DNA of 64,000 nucleotides from Allomuricauda sp. CP2A (lineage in GTDB: Bacteria > Bacteroidota > Bacteroidia > Flavobacteriales > Flavobacteriaceae), in NCBI RefSeq assembly GCF_001683915.1, contig NZ_LXTT01000117.1:21364-85363 (forward strand). Direction: 5' to 3'. The position numbers and the translations under genes were made by a program. The first letter of the stretch is position 1; each line of letters starts with the position of its first letter. The notes beneath the pieces were generated by a model, which saw only the letters and a program-made list of their open reading frames with translations, did no database searches and was not told the DNA's origin. Below are positions 28,550 through 38,210 of the stretch, piece after piece.

Positions 28550-28557
28550 TACTTTTG
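28550..28557 (+). promoter_or_regulatory. Possible -7 element of the purH promoter
   Basis: TACTTTTG matches TAnnTTTG and lies 31 bp before the purH ATG at 28589. No clean TTTG is visible at -33. Confidence 0.4.
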
Positions 28558-28588
28558 TGTGCTTAAGAAATTGATTTTTAAGACACCA

Positions 28589-30121
28589 ATGAAGACTGCC
28601 AAAAAAGCCTCTGCTGCATTAATTTCCGTATTTCATAAAGACGGATTGGAACCTATTGTAAAAAAACTGGATGAACTCGGTGTAACCCTTTATTCTACTG
28701 GGGGAACCGAAAAGTTTATCCGTGACCTGGGCATCGATGTGGTGCCTGTTGAGGATGTTACCAGTTACCCTTCCATTTTGGGAGGCCGCGTTAAAACCCT
28801 GCACCCAAAAGTGTTTGGCGGCATTTTGAACCGTCAGGACAATGATAGCGATGTGGCCCAAATGGAGGAATTTGAGATTCCGCAGTTGGATATTGTCATT
28901 GTGGACCTTTACCCTTTTGAAAAAACGGTGGCCAGTGGGGCATCGGAACAAGATATTATAGAAAAAATTGATATTGGAGGCATCTCTCTCATCAGGGCCG
29001 CTGCCAAAAATTTCAAGGATGTGCTTTGTGTTTCATCCATGGAAGATTATGAAGATTTCCTGAACGTAATTTCCGAAGGAAATGGCATTACAACCTTGGA
29101 AGACCGCAAGCGATTTGCCACCAAAGCGTTCAATGTTTCATCCCATTACGATACGGCTATTTTTAACTACTTCAACAAGGAAAAAGAAGAAACCGTATTG
29201 AAAATCAGCGAGACCAAAGGTCAAGTATTGCGCTACGGAGAAAACCCCCATCAAAAAGGGTATTTCTTTGGCGACTTTGAGGCCATGTTCACTAAATTGC
29301 ACGGCAAGGAACTGTCCTACAACAACCTTTTGGATGTGGATGCTGCCGTAAACTTAATGGGCGAATTTAAAAACGATGACCCGACTTTCGCCATTTTAAA
29401 ACACAACAATGCTTGTGGGTTGGCCACTCGCAGCACCATCAGTCAAGCCTATGTGGATGCCTTGGCGGGCGACCCGGTCTCGGCCTTTGGGGGAATCTTG
29501 ATTTCAAATGTTGAAATTGACAAGCCTACCGCAGAGGAAATCCATAAATTGTTCTGTGAAGTGGTCATTGCGCCAAGTTATGCGGATGATGCTTTGGAAA
29601 TTTTGAAAGGCAAGAAGAATCGAATCATTCTTGTCCAAAATGAAACAGCATTGCCAGACACTTTGGTACGGACTTGTTTGAACGGTGTTTTGGTTCAGGA
29701 TAAAGATTCCAAGACCGATACGAAAGAAGACCTCAACCCTGTTACAGATAAAAAACCAACTCCAGAAGAAATTGAGGACTTGATTTTTGCCTCCAAATTG
29801 TGCAAGCACACCAAAAGCAACACCATAGTTTTGGCCAAGAACAAACAATTGTGCGCCAGTGGAACAGGTCAGACCTCACGTGTGGATGCCTTGAACCAAG
29901 CCATACACAAAGCGCAGTCTTTTAATTTTGATTTGGAGGGGGCTGTAATGGCGAGCGATGCGTTCTTCCCTTTCCCCGATTGTGTGGAGATTGCAGATAA
30001 GGCAGGCATTAAAAGTGTAATCCAACCCGGAGGGTCCATAAAAGATCAATTGAGCATTGATTATTGCAACGAAAATGGATTGGCCATGGTGATGACAGGC
30101 ACACGGCATTTTAAACATTAA
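28589..30121 (+). CDS. purH: Bifunctional AICAR formyltransferase/IMP cyclohydrolase
   Basis: 510 residues from the ATG at 28589 (MKTAKKASAALISVF); ten upstream residues in frame are not expected in the family. The N-terminal 200 residues are the MGS-like IMP cyclohydrolase domain (LYSTGGTEKFIRD, GGRVKTLHPKVFGGIL), the rest is the AICAR transformylase domain with the Lys-His catalytic motif (LKHNNACG) and the ending MVMTGTRHFKH. It carries out the last two steps of IMP synthesis. It is followed after 54 bp by mreB. Confidence 0.97.
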   Translation: MKTAKKASAALISVFHKDGLEPIVKKLDELGVTLYSTGGTEKFIRDLGIDVVPVEDVTSYPSILGGRVKTLHPKVFGGILNRQDNDSDVAQMEEFEIPQLDIVIVDLYPFEKTVASGASEQDIIEKIDIGGISLIRAAAKNFKDVLCVSSMEDYEDFLNVISEGNGITTLEDRKRFATKAFNVSSHYDTAIFNYFNKEKEETVLKISETKGQVLRYGENPHQKGYFFGDFEAMFTKLHGKELSYNNLLDVDAAVNLMGEFKNDDPTFAILKHNNACGLATRSTISQAYVDALAGDPVSAFGGILISNVEIDKPTAEEIHKLFCEVVIAPSYADDALEILKGKKNRIILVQNETALPDTLVRTCLNGVLVQDKDSKTDTKEDLNPVTDKKPTPEEIEDLIFASKLCKHTKSNTIVLAKNKQLCASGTGQTSRVDALNQAIHKAQSFNFDLEGAVMASDAFFPFPDCVEIADKAGIKSVIQPGGSIKDQLSIDYCNENGLAMVMTGTRHFKH

Positions 30122-30175
30122 TTTTAGTACATTAGCCGATAATTTTTACCGTTAATCCGAAAATAAACGCTTTTT

Positions 30176-31204
30176 ATGGGATTTTTCGATTTCATGACCG
30201 AGGAAATTGCCATTGACCTCGGCACCGCAAATACCCTGATCATCCATCTGGACAAAGTGGTGGTTGACAGTCCTTCCATTGTAGCGAGGGATCGCGTATC
30301 AGGGAAAATAATCGCGGTGGGACGCGAAGCCAATATGATGCAGGGGAAAACCCATGAAAACATCAAGACCATAAGACCGTTAAAGGATGGGGTAATCGCC
30401 GACTTTGATGCTTCGGAAAAGATGATCAATATGTTCATCAAAAATATTCCGGCACTGAAGAAAAAATGGTTTCCGCCGGCTTTGCGGATGGTCATCTGTA
30501 TCCCCTCAGGAATTACGGAAGTGGAAATGCGTGCGGTACGTGAGTCCGCGGAACGCGTGAACGGTAAAGAAGTCTATCTGATCCACGAGCCCATGGCCGC
30601 TGCCATTGGTATCGGTTTGGATATTATGCAGCCCAAAGGGAATATGATCGTGGATATTGGTGGAGGAACTACCGAGATTGCGGTAATTGCATTGGGCGGT
30701 ATTGTTTGTGACAAATCAGTGAAAATTGCGGGTGACGTGTTCACCAACGATATTATTTATTATATGCGCACCCAACACAACCTCTATGTGGGGGAGAGCA
30801 CTGCCGAGGCCATAAAAATTGAGATTGGATCCGCTACCGAGGATTTAAAATCCCCGCCAGATGACAAATCCATCCAAGGTCGGGATCTTTTGACCGGAAA
30901 ACCCAAACAGGTTCAGGTTTCTTATCGAGAAATTGCCAAAGCTTTGGACAAAAGTATTTTGCGGGTCGAGGATGCTGTTATGGAAACCTTGTCCCAAACC
31001 CCTCCAGAATTGGCTGCTGATATTTACAACACCGGAATTTATTTGGCCGGAGGTGGTTCCATGTTGAGAGGGTTGGACAGAAGGTTGTCGCAAAAGACCG
31101 ATCTACCGGTCTATATTGCAGAAGATCCTCTAAGGGCCGTGGTACGGGGAACAGGGATTGCGCTTAAAAATTTGGAACGCTACAAGAGCATCTTGATCAA
31201 GTAG
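30176..31204 (+). CDS. mreB: Rod shape-determining actin homologue MreB
   Basis: 342 residues, full length. Actin-family phosphate loops are IDLGTANTLI near residue 14 and VDIGGGTTEIAVI; the adenosine motif is AGGGSMLRGLD. A membrane-binding start (MGFFDFMTEEIAIDLG) is present. MreB polymers position the elongation machinery. First gene of the mreB-mreC-mreD-mrdA-rodA run, all on the plus strand. Confidence 0.98.
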   Translation: MGFFDFMTEEIAIDLGTANTLIIHLDKVVVDSPSIVARDRVSGKIIAVGREANMMQGKTHENIKTIRPLKDGVIADFDASEKMINMFIKNIPALKKKWFPPALRMVICIPSGITEVEMRAVRESAERVNGKEVYLIHEPMAAAIGIGLDIMQPKGNMIVDIGGGTTEIAVIALGGIVCDKSVKIAGDVFTNDIIYYMRTQHNLYVGESTAEAIKIEIGSATEDLKSPPDDKSIQGRDLLTGKPKQVQVSYREIAKALDKSILRVEDAVMETLSQTPPELAADIYNTGIYLAGGGSMLRGLDRRLSQKTDLPVYIAEDPLRAVVRGTGIALKNLERYKSILIK

Positions 31205-31265
31205 ATTGAAACTTCGTTGTTTCTTACGGCTTGATGCGTTCAAACTTTCTTAACGATACGATTGC

Positions 31266-32081
31266 ATGCAACGGATCATCAACTTTATCCTACGTAATAG
31301 AAATGCCTTCCTCTACAGCTTTCTTGCGCTTATTTCGTTGGTGATCACCGTCCAATCACATTCCTACCATCAGTCCAAATTCTTTAATTCTTCCAAGTGG
31401 TTAACAGGCAATGTCTATGGCACGGCTTCGGATATATCCTCTTATTTTAACCTCAGGGAAGAAAACAATAGATTGGTCAATGAAAATGAGCGTCTCCACA
31501 GAATGCTTTTCAATGCCGAAAATTCCGTGATTGAACCTTTGGATTCAACCCTTTTGGATTACGGAGTCTTGAGTGCACATCTCATTAAGAACAGTTTTAC
31601 TTCGCCCCGTAATTATGTCACCATAGACAAAGGAAAAAAACAGGGCGTGAAACAGGATATGGGCGTGATCACCACAAAAGGTATTTTGGGGATCGTTGAG
31701 AATGTTTCCAACAATTTTGCCACGGTACAGAGTGTACTCAACACAAAATCAAACATTAATGCCAAAATCAAACATACCAATTACTTTGGGTCGCTTGTCT
31801 GGGATGCCAAAGATTACACAGTGGTGCAATTGGTGGACATTCCAAGATTGGTGCCCTTGGTGGTCGGGGATACCATTGTAACTGGGGGAATGTCAAGTAT
31901 TTTTCCAGAGAATGTTCCCATTGGGATCATAAAAAAATATGACCTCAATGCATCCAAAAGTTTTTACAATATTGATGTTGAACTGTTCAACGACATGGTC
32001 AACATAAAGAACGTTTACCTTATAGAGAACAAAAATCGGGAAGAAATAAAAGCTTTGGAATCAACCACCGCAAATGAATAA
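31266..32081 (+). CDS. mreC: Rod shape-determining protein MreC
   Basis: 271 residues. One N-terminal membrane helix (about 13-30), then a coiled-coil (EENNRLVNENERLHRMLFNAE) and the two beta-barrel domains of MreC (YVTIDKGKKQGVKQDMGVIT; GILGIVENVSNNFATVQSVLN). It links MreB, MreD and PBP2 in the elongasome. It overlaps mreD by 8 bp. Confidence 0.94.
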   Translation: MQRIINFILRNRNAFLYSFLALISLVITVQSHSYHQSKFFNSSKWLTGNVYGTASDISSYFNLREENNRLVNENERLHRMLFNAENSVIEPLDSTLLDYGVLSAHLIKNSFTSPRNYVTIDKGKKQGVKQDMGVITTKGILGIVENVSNNFATVQSVLNTKSNINAKIKHTNYFGSLVWDAKDYTVVQLVDIPRLVPLVVGDTIVTGGMSSIFPENVPIGIIKKYDLNASKSFYNIDVELFNDMVNIKNVYLIENKNREEIKALESTTANE

Positions 32082-32580
32082 CACTGTATTCCTAAATACC
32101 ATTCGGTTCGTTCTACTGGTCCTTACCCAGGTGTTGATCTTTAACAATCTTCACTTTATGGGGTACATAAACCCAATGGTCTATGTGATATTCTTTTACT
32201 GGTACCCCATAAAAAGCAACAGGGCCTTGTTCATGGTCACTTCCTTTTTGTTGGGGTTCATCATTGATGTTTTTTCAGACACTCTGGCGCTCCACGCCAT
32301 GGCGTCTTTGACTATTGCCTATGCAAGACCGGTTATCATGCGGTTTTGTTTTGGCGTAAATTACGAGTTTCAAAATTTCAGTTTTAAGAACACTACAAAG
32401 GTGCAACGTATCACCTTTTTGGCCTTGCTCATTTTTATACATCAAATTGTATACTTTTCCTTGGAAATTTTAAGTATTTCCCACTTCCTTTTAATTTTGA
32501 AAAAGGTTTTTACCACAGGTATTGTAACTTTGATACTTTGTACACTCTTTAGTTCACTTTTTAGCCCGCAAAGCGAATAA
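32074..32580 (+). CDS. mreD: Rod shape-determining protein MreD
   Basis: 168 residues with five or six hydrophobic helices and few charged residues; FLLGFIIDVFSDTLALHAMA is the conserved acidic MreD segment. It is an inner-membrane partner of MreC. The 8-bp overlap with mreC suggests coupled translation. Confidence 0.9.
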   Translation: MNNTVFLNTIRFVLLVLTQVLIFNNLHFMGYINPMVYVIFFYWYPIKSNRALFMVTSFLLGFIIDVFSDTLALHAMASLTIAYARPVIMRFCFGVNYEFQNFSFKNTTKVQRITFLALLIFIHQIVYFSLEILSISHFLLILKKVFTTGIVTLILCTLFSSLFSPQSE

Positions 32581-32637
32581 AACAGGTATTGCTTCGTTGA
32601 AGTACTGTAGGGCTTTGGGTTTATAAATAGGTCTTAA

Positions 32638-34506
32638 ATGAAAAAGCTGCTGTTATCGTCCATAATTGTTATCATAGGATTTACCTTTATCGGTAGACTT
32701 TCCTATCTGCAGTTATTTCGCTTTTCTCCCGACCAAATTTTGGACGACCCGGCCATCAAAAAAATATATGATTACCCAGAACGTGGCTATATCTATGACA
32801 GAAACGGAGAACTTATGGTGGGGAATCAGCCTGCCTATGATGTCATGGTCATTCCCCGAGAGGTAAAACCCTTGGACACCTTGGAGTTTTGTGGCCTTTT
32901 GGGAATTGACAAAAACACTTTTATCGCCAAAATGGAAAAAGCTAGGGTGTATTCTCCCAGGCTTCCATCCGTTTTGGTCCCCCAACTCTCCAAAGAGGAT
33001 TATGCCACACTTCAGGAAAAAATGCGGCATTACGTTGGTTTTTATATCCAGAAAAGGTCTTTACGCTATTACACCACCAACAGTGCAGCCAATGTGCTGG
33101 GCTACATTAGTGAGGTAAATGAATGGGATTTACAGAACAATCCCTATTATGTGGCAGGAGAACTAAAAGGGAGAACCGGCATTGAAAAACAGTATGAAGA
33201 GGTGCTGAGGGGGCGAAAAGGGGTGAAACATATCCAAAAAGATCGTTTTAATCGCGATATAGGCCCTTACAAGGATGGCAAGTTGGATACGTTGCCAGAG
33301 CAGGGCACGGAAATACACATTACTTTGGATAAAAAACTCCAAGAGTATGGCGAAAAATTGATGCATGGAAAAAGAGGCGGCATTGTGGCCATTGAACCCA
33401 AGTCCGGTGAAATCCTGGCCATGATCTCCGGCCCTACTTACGACCCATCACTCTTGGTGGGTAGGGAGCGTTCCAAAAATTACAGTAAACTCCATTACGA
33501 CACCATTTCCAAGCCCACATGGGACCGTTCCATCCTGGCAGAACCCTCCCCCGGATCACCTTTTAAGACCTTGAATGCCTTGGCTGCCCTTCAGGAAGGA
33601 GTGGTTGACCCCAGTACCAAATTCCGGTGTTACCATGGTTTTTATGTTGGAAACACCTTAAGAGGATGCCATTGCGGCGGCGGTGTCCGTGATATGAATT
33701 CCGGTATTTACCAATCGTGCAATGCCTATTTTGCCGGAGTGTTTAGAAGACTTTTTGATAAATATTCCACTACGGATGAAGCCATGGACGTTTGGGAAAG
33801 GCACATGGAAAGTTTTGGGCTGGGCAATTATTTGGGCACGGACCTTCCAACGGGAAGACCTGGAAGAATTCCAGATAAAACTTTTTACGATAAATGGTAC
33901 GGCGATGGAAGATGGGCCGCATCAACCATCATATCCAATTCCATTGGCCAAGGAGAAATTGCCGCTACCCCGTTACAATTGGCCAATATGACAGCTGCCA
34001 TAGCCAATCGGGGATATTTTTACACCCCACATGTCATAAAAAGTATGGGGGGCTCAGGATCTATCGACCCTGCTTATACCGAACCCCACTATACCACCAT
34101 TGATCGAAAGCATTTTGAACCTGTGATCAAAGGAATGGCCAATGTGTACAAATATGGAACGGCCAGATGGGTTCAGATTCCAGATATTGAAATAGCGGGC
34201 AAGACCGGTACAGTGGAAAATTTCGTGAGGGTCAATGGGGAACGAATGCAACTTACGGACCATTCCGTCTTTGTGGCCTTTGCCCCGGTTGAGAACCCTC
34301 AAATTGCCGTGGCCGTCTATATTGAAAACGGATATTTTGGATCTCGATATGCCGGACACATAGCTTCCCTTCTGATTGAAAAGTACATAAAGGGAGAAGT
34401 TACAAGAAAAGATTTGGAGAAACGCATGTTGGAGAAAACATTGGAACATGAGTATGCCAAGCCCTATAGCGGTGAACCTTTCAAGATAAATGAGTATGTC
34501 TGGTAG
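32638..34506 (+). CDS. mrdA: Penicillin-binding protein 2 (elongation transpeptidase)
   Basis: 622 residues. An N-terminal membrane helix (about 4-25) precedes the dimerisation domain (YDYPERGYIYDRNGELMVGN; RTGIEKQYEEVLRGRKG). The transpeptidase domain has SxxK at S307-K310 (PGSPFKT), SxN at S360-N362 (YQSCNAYF) and KTG at 522-524 (AGKTGTVENF). It cross-links peptidoglycan during side-wall growth and works with RodA, encoded next with a 17-bp overlap. Confidence 0.96.
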   Translation: MKKLLLSSIIVIIGFTFIGRLSYLQLFRFSPDQILDDPAIKKIYDYPERGYIYDRNGELMVGNQPAYDVMVIPREVKPLDTLEFCGLLGIDKNTFIAKMEKARVYSPRLPSVLVPQLSKEDYATLQEKMRHYVGFYIQKRSLRYYTTNSAANVLGYISEVNEWDLQNNPYYVAGELKGRTGIEKQYEEVLRGRKGVKHIQKDRFNRDIGPYKDGKLDTLPEQGTEIHITLDKKLQEYGEKLMHGKRGGIVAIEPKSGEILAMISGPTYDPSLLVGRERSKNYSKLHYDTISKPTWDRSILAEPSPGSPFKTLNALAALQEGVVDPSTKFRCYHGFYVGNTLRGCHCGGGVRDMNSGIYQSCNAYFAGVFRRLFDKYSTTDEAMDVWERHMESFGLGNYLGTDLPTGRPGRIPDKTFYDKWYGDGRWAASTIISNSIGQGEIAATPLQLANMTAAIANRGYFYTPHVIKSMGGSGSIDPAYTEPHYTTIDRKHFEPVIKGMANVYKYGTARWVQIPDIEIAGKTGTVENFVRVNGERMQLTDHSVFVAFAPVENPQIAVAVYIENGYFGSRYAGHIASLLIEKYIKGEVTRKDLEKRMLEKTLEHEYAKPYSGEPFKINEYVW

Positions 34507-35779
34507 AGGGCTTTTTGGAAGGATAGATTGGATCACTATTTTTCTCTATGCCCTTTTGGTCTTCATTGGATGGATCAATATCTATTCCACTTCATTGGTT
34601 GACCCAAGCCTTTCCATTTTTGATTTTTCAACACTTTACGGAAAACAGCTCTTTTTTATTGGGCTGGCCGCTTTGGGCATAATTTTGGTCCTTTTTGTGG
34701 AGTCCAATTTCTTTGAACGCTTTGCCTCCATCTTTTACATCATTTCCATTCTTTTGTTGTTGGGCCTCTTTGTATTTGGAAAAACCATTGCAGGGGCCAC
34801 CTCTTGGTATAACCTGGGGTTTTTCAACCTTCAGCCCTCCGAGCTTGCCAAGGTGGCAACGGCACTTGCCCTGGCCAAGTTTTTAAGTGATATACAAACC
34901 GATATTCGAACAGGAAGACACCAAATATATGCGCTCATCATTGTCCTTCTTCCAGCATTGCTTATCCTGCCCCAACCCGATCCTGGTAGCGCCTTGATTT
35001 ATTTTTCCTTCTTTTTTGTGTTGTTCCGGGAAGGTTTTCCTTTGTATTATTTGGGAATATTGGTTTTTATGGTCATTCTTTTTGCCACCACTTTAATGTT
35101 CGGTACCGTTTGGGTTGCCATAGGCTTGATTATATTGACCGTATTGATCTACACCTTTAAAAAAGCATCCGTTAAGATTCCTGTGCTTCCCGTAACAGGC
35201 GTTATTGTGCTTTCCATTTTGTTCTCATTATCCGTGGATTTTGTTTATGAAAACGTGTTTGAGCAACGCCACCGCGATAGAATTGCACTTTGGTTGAGCT
35301 TGGAAAAGGATGAAGATAAGCTGGAAGAAATCAGAAAGACCATCGGGTACAACACCTATCAATCTGAAAAAGCCATTGAATCCGGTGGATTCTTTGGAAA
35401 GGGCTTTTTGGAGGGCACACGCACCAAAGGTGACTTTGTTCCAGAGCAGCATACCGATTATATTTTTAGCTCCGTGGGTGAGGAATGGGGGTTTTTGGGC
35501 ACTGTAACCGTAATCCTGCTGTTTTCCGTTTTCTTTTTACGATTGATCCATATTGCGGAACGGCAAAAAAGTGATTTTAGCCGAATGTACGGCTATGGGG
35601 TCATTTCCATTTTGGTGTTCCACTATTTCATCAATATAGGGATGGTGATTGGTCTTTTGCCCACCATTGGGGTGCCCCTGCCCTTTTTCAGTTATGGGGG
35701 GTCCGGACTTATCTTTTTTACCATGTTGCTCTTTATCTTCCTAAAATTGGACTCCAACCGATTAAAGGACGGGATTTAA
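34490..35779 (+). CDS. rodA: RodA, SEDS-family peptidoglycan glycosyltransferase
   Basis: 429 residues with about ten membrane helices. SEDS motifs are YNLGFFNLQPSELAK, QPDPGSALIYFS, EQHTDYIFSSVGEEWGFLG and PLPFFSYGGSGL. A region of about 90 residues (SLEKDEDKLEEIRKTIGYN) is the long extracytoplasmic loop. It polymerises glycan strands with PBP2. The ATG at 34490 lies inside mrdA; another ATG two codons later is possible. Its stop overlaps that of the convergent nuclease gene. Confidence 0.95.
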   Translation: MSMSGRGLFGRIDWITIFLYALLVFIGWINIYSTSLVDPSLSIFDFSTLYGKQLFFIGLAALGIILVLFVESNFFERFASIFYIISILLLLGLFVFGKTIAGATSWYNLGFFNLQPSELAKVATALALAKFLSDIQTDIRTGRHQIYALIIVLLPALLILPQPDPGSALIYFSFFFVLFREGFPLYYLGILVFMVILFATTLMFGTVWVAIGLIILTVLIYTFKKASVKIPVLPVTGVIVLSILFSLSVDFVYENVFEQRHRDRIALWLSLEKDEDKLEEIRKTIGYNTYQSEKAIESGGFFGKGFLEGTRTKGDFVPEQHTDYIFSSVGEEWGFLGTVTVILLFSVFFLRLIHIAERQKSDFSRMYGYGVISILVFHYFINIGMVIGLLPTIGVPLPFFSYGGSGLIFFTMLLFIFLKLDSNRLKDGI

Positions 35780-36567
35780 AACTTCCACCCGGAAGCATTC
35801 ACTTTGCTTTCAATTTCTTCTTGCCATGCAATGCTCTGTTTTTCAAAAAAATTGATGCCGGTTTGTTTCTCAATGGTATCAATCGGCACTAAAAAGTGAT
35901 GTAACGGCTGCTGACTTTCTTCACCGGGTATCAAAAAAGCGAGTGCCGCTTCAGAATCTTTTCTAAAAACAATCTTGTAAAAAGTTCGGGGCACATCTAC
36001 ATCCTCATCCCCTATTTCTTCCAAACCATCCTCTAGAATTCCGCCTGTGACCACCACCAAATCACCATAGGTTTTACACCAATGGCGCACTTGCTGTTCC
36101 AAACGGTTCCACACCCCTGCATTAAAGTCCCTGTCCTGTGGACTAATGTTACTCGTATAAAACGTCTCGTTATAGGCATATTCCGAAAAGCGGCGATCTC
36201 CTGCGGGGCATAAGTGGCCTCGGTCATAGCCAGAGCCTCTGTAATTTCGCCAATCGGCTGATTTGGTCTTCACTTTTGGATCTTCAATAAAATAAGGCCG
36301 CTTTCTATCTTCATAGGTAAGATGGCTTTTTTTGAGCTCATACAGCACCCACTCTGCCTGCTCATACGGTTCATTATAGGAAAGCATATAATGTTGGTGC
36401 CGTACAATATCACCCGTTGTTGAACTGGGCAAAAAGGCATCAGAAATGACTTCATCACTTGACTTTTCTGTATTGGAATAGGTCGCTGGGGTATAAAAAT
36501 TCTCAAACAGCCAAAATCCTATCACACAAGCCAAAAAAAGTAGTGTATAAATGGTTCTATTTTTCAT
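35776..36567 (-). CDS. Exported DNA/RNA non-specific endonuclease (NUC1 family)
   Basis: 263 residues. A hydrophobic N-terminus (MKNRTIYTLLFLACVIGFWL) acts as signal or anchor. The beta-beta-alpha-metal nuclease domain has the motif YDRGHLCPAGDRR with catalytic H118 (D115-R-G-H118), then the metal-ligand Asn in ERDFNAGVWNRLEQQ-like context (DRDFNAGVWNRLEQQVR). It should degrade DNA and RNA outside the cytoplasm, for nutrition or competition. It is convergent with rodA (4-bp overlap of the stops) and divergent from the fucosidase gene. Confidence 0.9.
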   Translation of the reverse strand: MKNRTIYTLLFLACVIGFWLFENFYTPATYSNTEKSSDEVISDAFLPSSTTGDIVRHQHYMLSYNEPYEQAEWVLYELKKSHLTYEDRKRPYFIEDPKVKTKSADWRNYRGSGYDRGHLCPAGDRRFSEYAYNETFYTSNISPQDRDFNAGVWNRLEQQVRHWCKTYGDLVVVTGGILEDGLEEIGDEDVDVPRTFYKIVFRKDSEAALAFLIPGEESQQPLHHFLVPIDTIEKQTGINFFEKQSIAWQEEIESKVNASGWKF

Positions 36568-36689
36568 TTCCCTTAAAAAGTTCTGTCAACAAAGGGTAAA
36601 GTTCATCAAAATATACCTTTCCAAAAAACGCGATCATTACCAGGATATGATTATATTGGAAGTGTACCAACCAAAACAATTCAATTTTC

Positions 36690-37994
36690 ATGGTAAAGAA
36701 AGCCATCTACGTTACGCTTCTTTTTGTCGCACTTATCAATAACAAAATTCAAGCACAGAGTTATGCTCCCACCAAAGAAAATTTGGAAAACCGGGAATGG
36801 TTCCAAGATGCAAAATTTGGTATGTTCATCCACTGGGGTGTTTACTCCGTTTTGGGGGTGCACGAATGGGTCATGGAAACGCAATCCATTGACAAAAAGA
36901 CCTATGAAAAGGTGGCTCCCTTTTTCAATCCTACCGAGTTTGATGCCGAGGCGTGGGTGCTTTTGGCCAAATCCTCGGGGATGAAATACATCACCATTAC
37001 ATCCAAACACCACGACGGATTTGCCATGTTCGACAGTAAGTTGACCGATTGGGACATCATGGACCGAACCGTATACCAAAAAGACATCTTGAAACAACTG
37101 GCCGAGGCCTGCAGAAAGCACGGATTAAAGCTTTTTTTCTATTATTCCCAATTGGATTGGAACCATCCCGATTATTATCCCCGAGGTGAAACGGGAAATA
37201 AAACAGGTAGACCAGATGAGGGAAATTGGGAAAATTACCTCGATTTTATGAATGGACAGCTTACGGAGTTGTTGACCAATTACGGCGATGTGGCCGGAAT
37301 CTGGTTTGATGGTTGGTGGGACAAAAAGAAAGCGGATTGGCAACTGAGAAAAACCTACGAGCTTATTCATGAGCTGCAACCACAGACACTTATTGGCAGC
37401 AACCACCACCAAGCTCCCATGGAAGGTGAGGATTTCCAAATGTTTGAAAAGGACCTACCCGGTGAAAACAAAGGCGGTTTCAGTGCAGATGCCAAAGTGG
37501 GTCAGTTACCGTTGGAGACAGCTGAGACCATGGCGCATCGCTGGGGATTCTCATTGCAGGACAAGGAATATAAGTCCTCAAAAGAACTCATACACTACTT
37601 GGTAAAAGCGGCGGGGTATAACAGCAATTTTCTGTTGAATGTGGGGCCCATGCCCAATGGAAAAATTCAACCAGAGTTTGTGGACACCTTGAAAGTCATT
37701 GGGGAATGGACATCAAAAAATGGGGAAACCATTTATGGTACCCGAGGGGGGCCTGTTCCTCCACAGTCGTGGGGTGTTACCACCCAAAAAGGGGATACAG
37801 TCTTTGCGCATATCCTCAATTGGCAGTCCAATTCTTTTTTATTGCCGAAAATTTCAAAAAAAATAGAAGGCCTGGTGGATTTTAAGACCAAAAAACCTTT
37901 GGTTTATGAGACAACTTCTTATGGCACCTTAGTTCAACTTCCTGATGATTGGAATGGTGAAGTGGATTACATTATGGAAATAAGGGTGAAATAA
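36690..37994 (+). CDS. Alpha-L-fucosidase, glycoside hydrolase family 29
   Basis: 434 residues. The signal peptide is MVKKAIYVTLLFVALINNKI followed by QAQS. The GH29 barrel includes WFQDAKFGMFIHWGVYSV, ITSKHHDGFAMFDSK and the nucleophile D207 in GIWFDGWWD. The C-terminus is a short beta-sandwich. The enzyme releases alpha-linked L-fucose, fitting a marine polysaccharide degrader. No sulfatase or SusC/D pair is nearby, so it is not part of an obvious polysaccharide-utilisation locus. Confidence 0.93.
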   Translation: MVKKAIYVTLLFVALINNKIQAQSYAPTKENLENREWFQDAKFGMFIHWGVYSVLGVHEWVMETQSIDKKTYEKVAPFFNPTEFDAEAWVLLAKSSGMKYITITSKHHDGFAMFDSKLTDWDIMDRTVYQKDILKQLAEACRKHGLKLFFYYSQLDWNHPDYYPRGETGNKTGRPDEGNWENYLDFMNGQLTELLTNYGDVAGIWFDGWWDKKKADWQLRKTYELIHELQPQTLIGSNHHQAPMEGEDFQMFEKDLPGENKGGFSADAKVGQLPLETAETMAHRWGFSLQDKEYKSSKELIHYLVKAAGYNSNFLLNVGPMPNGKIQPEFVDTLKVIGEWTSKNGETIYGTRGGPVPPQSWGVTTQKGDTVFAHILNWQSNSFLLPKISKKIEGLVDFKTKKPLVYETTSYGTLVQLPDDWNGEVDYIMEIRVK

Positions 37995-38030
37995 AAACTT
38001 CACCCTAGAAGATATCAATATGCCACAAAA

Positions 38031-38188
38031 AGAGGCTGTTTAAAAAGCTCGTTACCTGTCAGGTTAAGCCCTTCGACTTCGCTCAGGATGAACTAAAGTC
38101 GAAACCCATTGATTACCAACATGCTTTAGGTTCTCGACTGCGCTCGAACTGACAAATTCAAACTTTTGTTGCTTTTTAGACAGCCTCT
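38031..38188. repeat. MITE-like nested repeat, copy 1
   Basis: 158 bp with 18-bp terminal inverted repeats that agree at 17 positions: AGAGGCTGTTTAAAAAGC (38031-38048) and GCTTTTTAGACAGCCTCT (38171-38188). Inside is a second unit bounded by GTCAG and CTGAC containing CTTCGACTTCGCTCAGG and TCTCGACTGCGCTCGAAC. No coding frame is present. The outer arms and the inner unit both recur at 54760-54889. It lies between the fucosidase gene and prc and fills most of that 216-bp gap. Confidence 0.8.
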
Positions 38189-38210
38189 CTTATATGAATG
38201 ATTCTATTTT

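Noticed and set aside
38031..38188. A degenerate transposase gene or CRISPR-like array in the fucosidase-prc gap
   Set aside because: The region has terminal and internal inverted repeats but no coding frame and no regularly spaced direct repeats.
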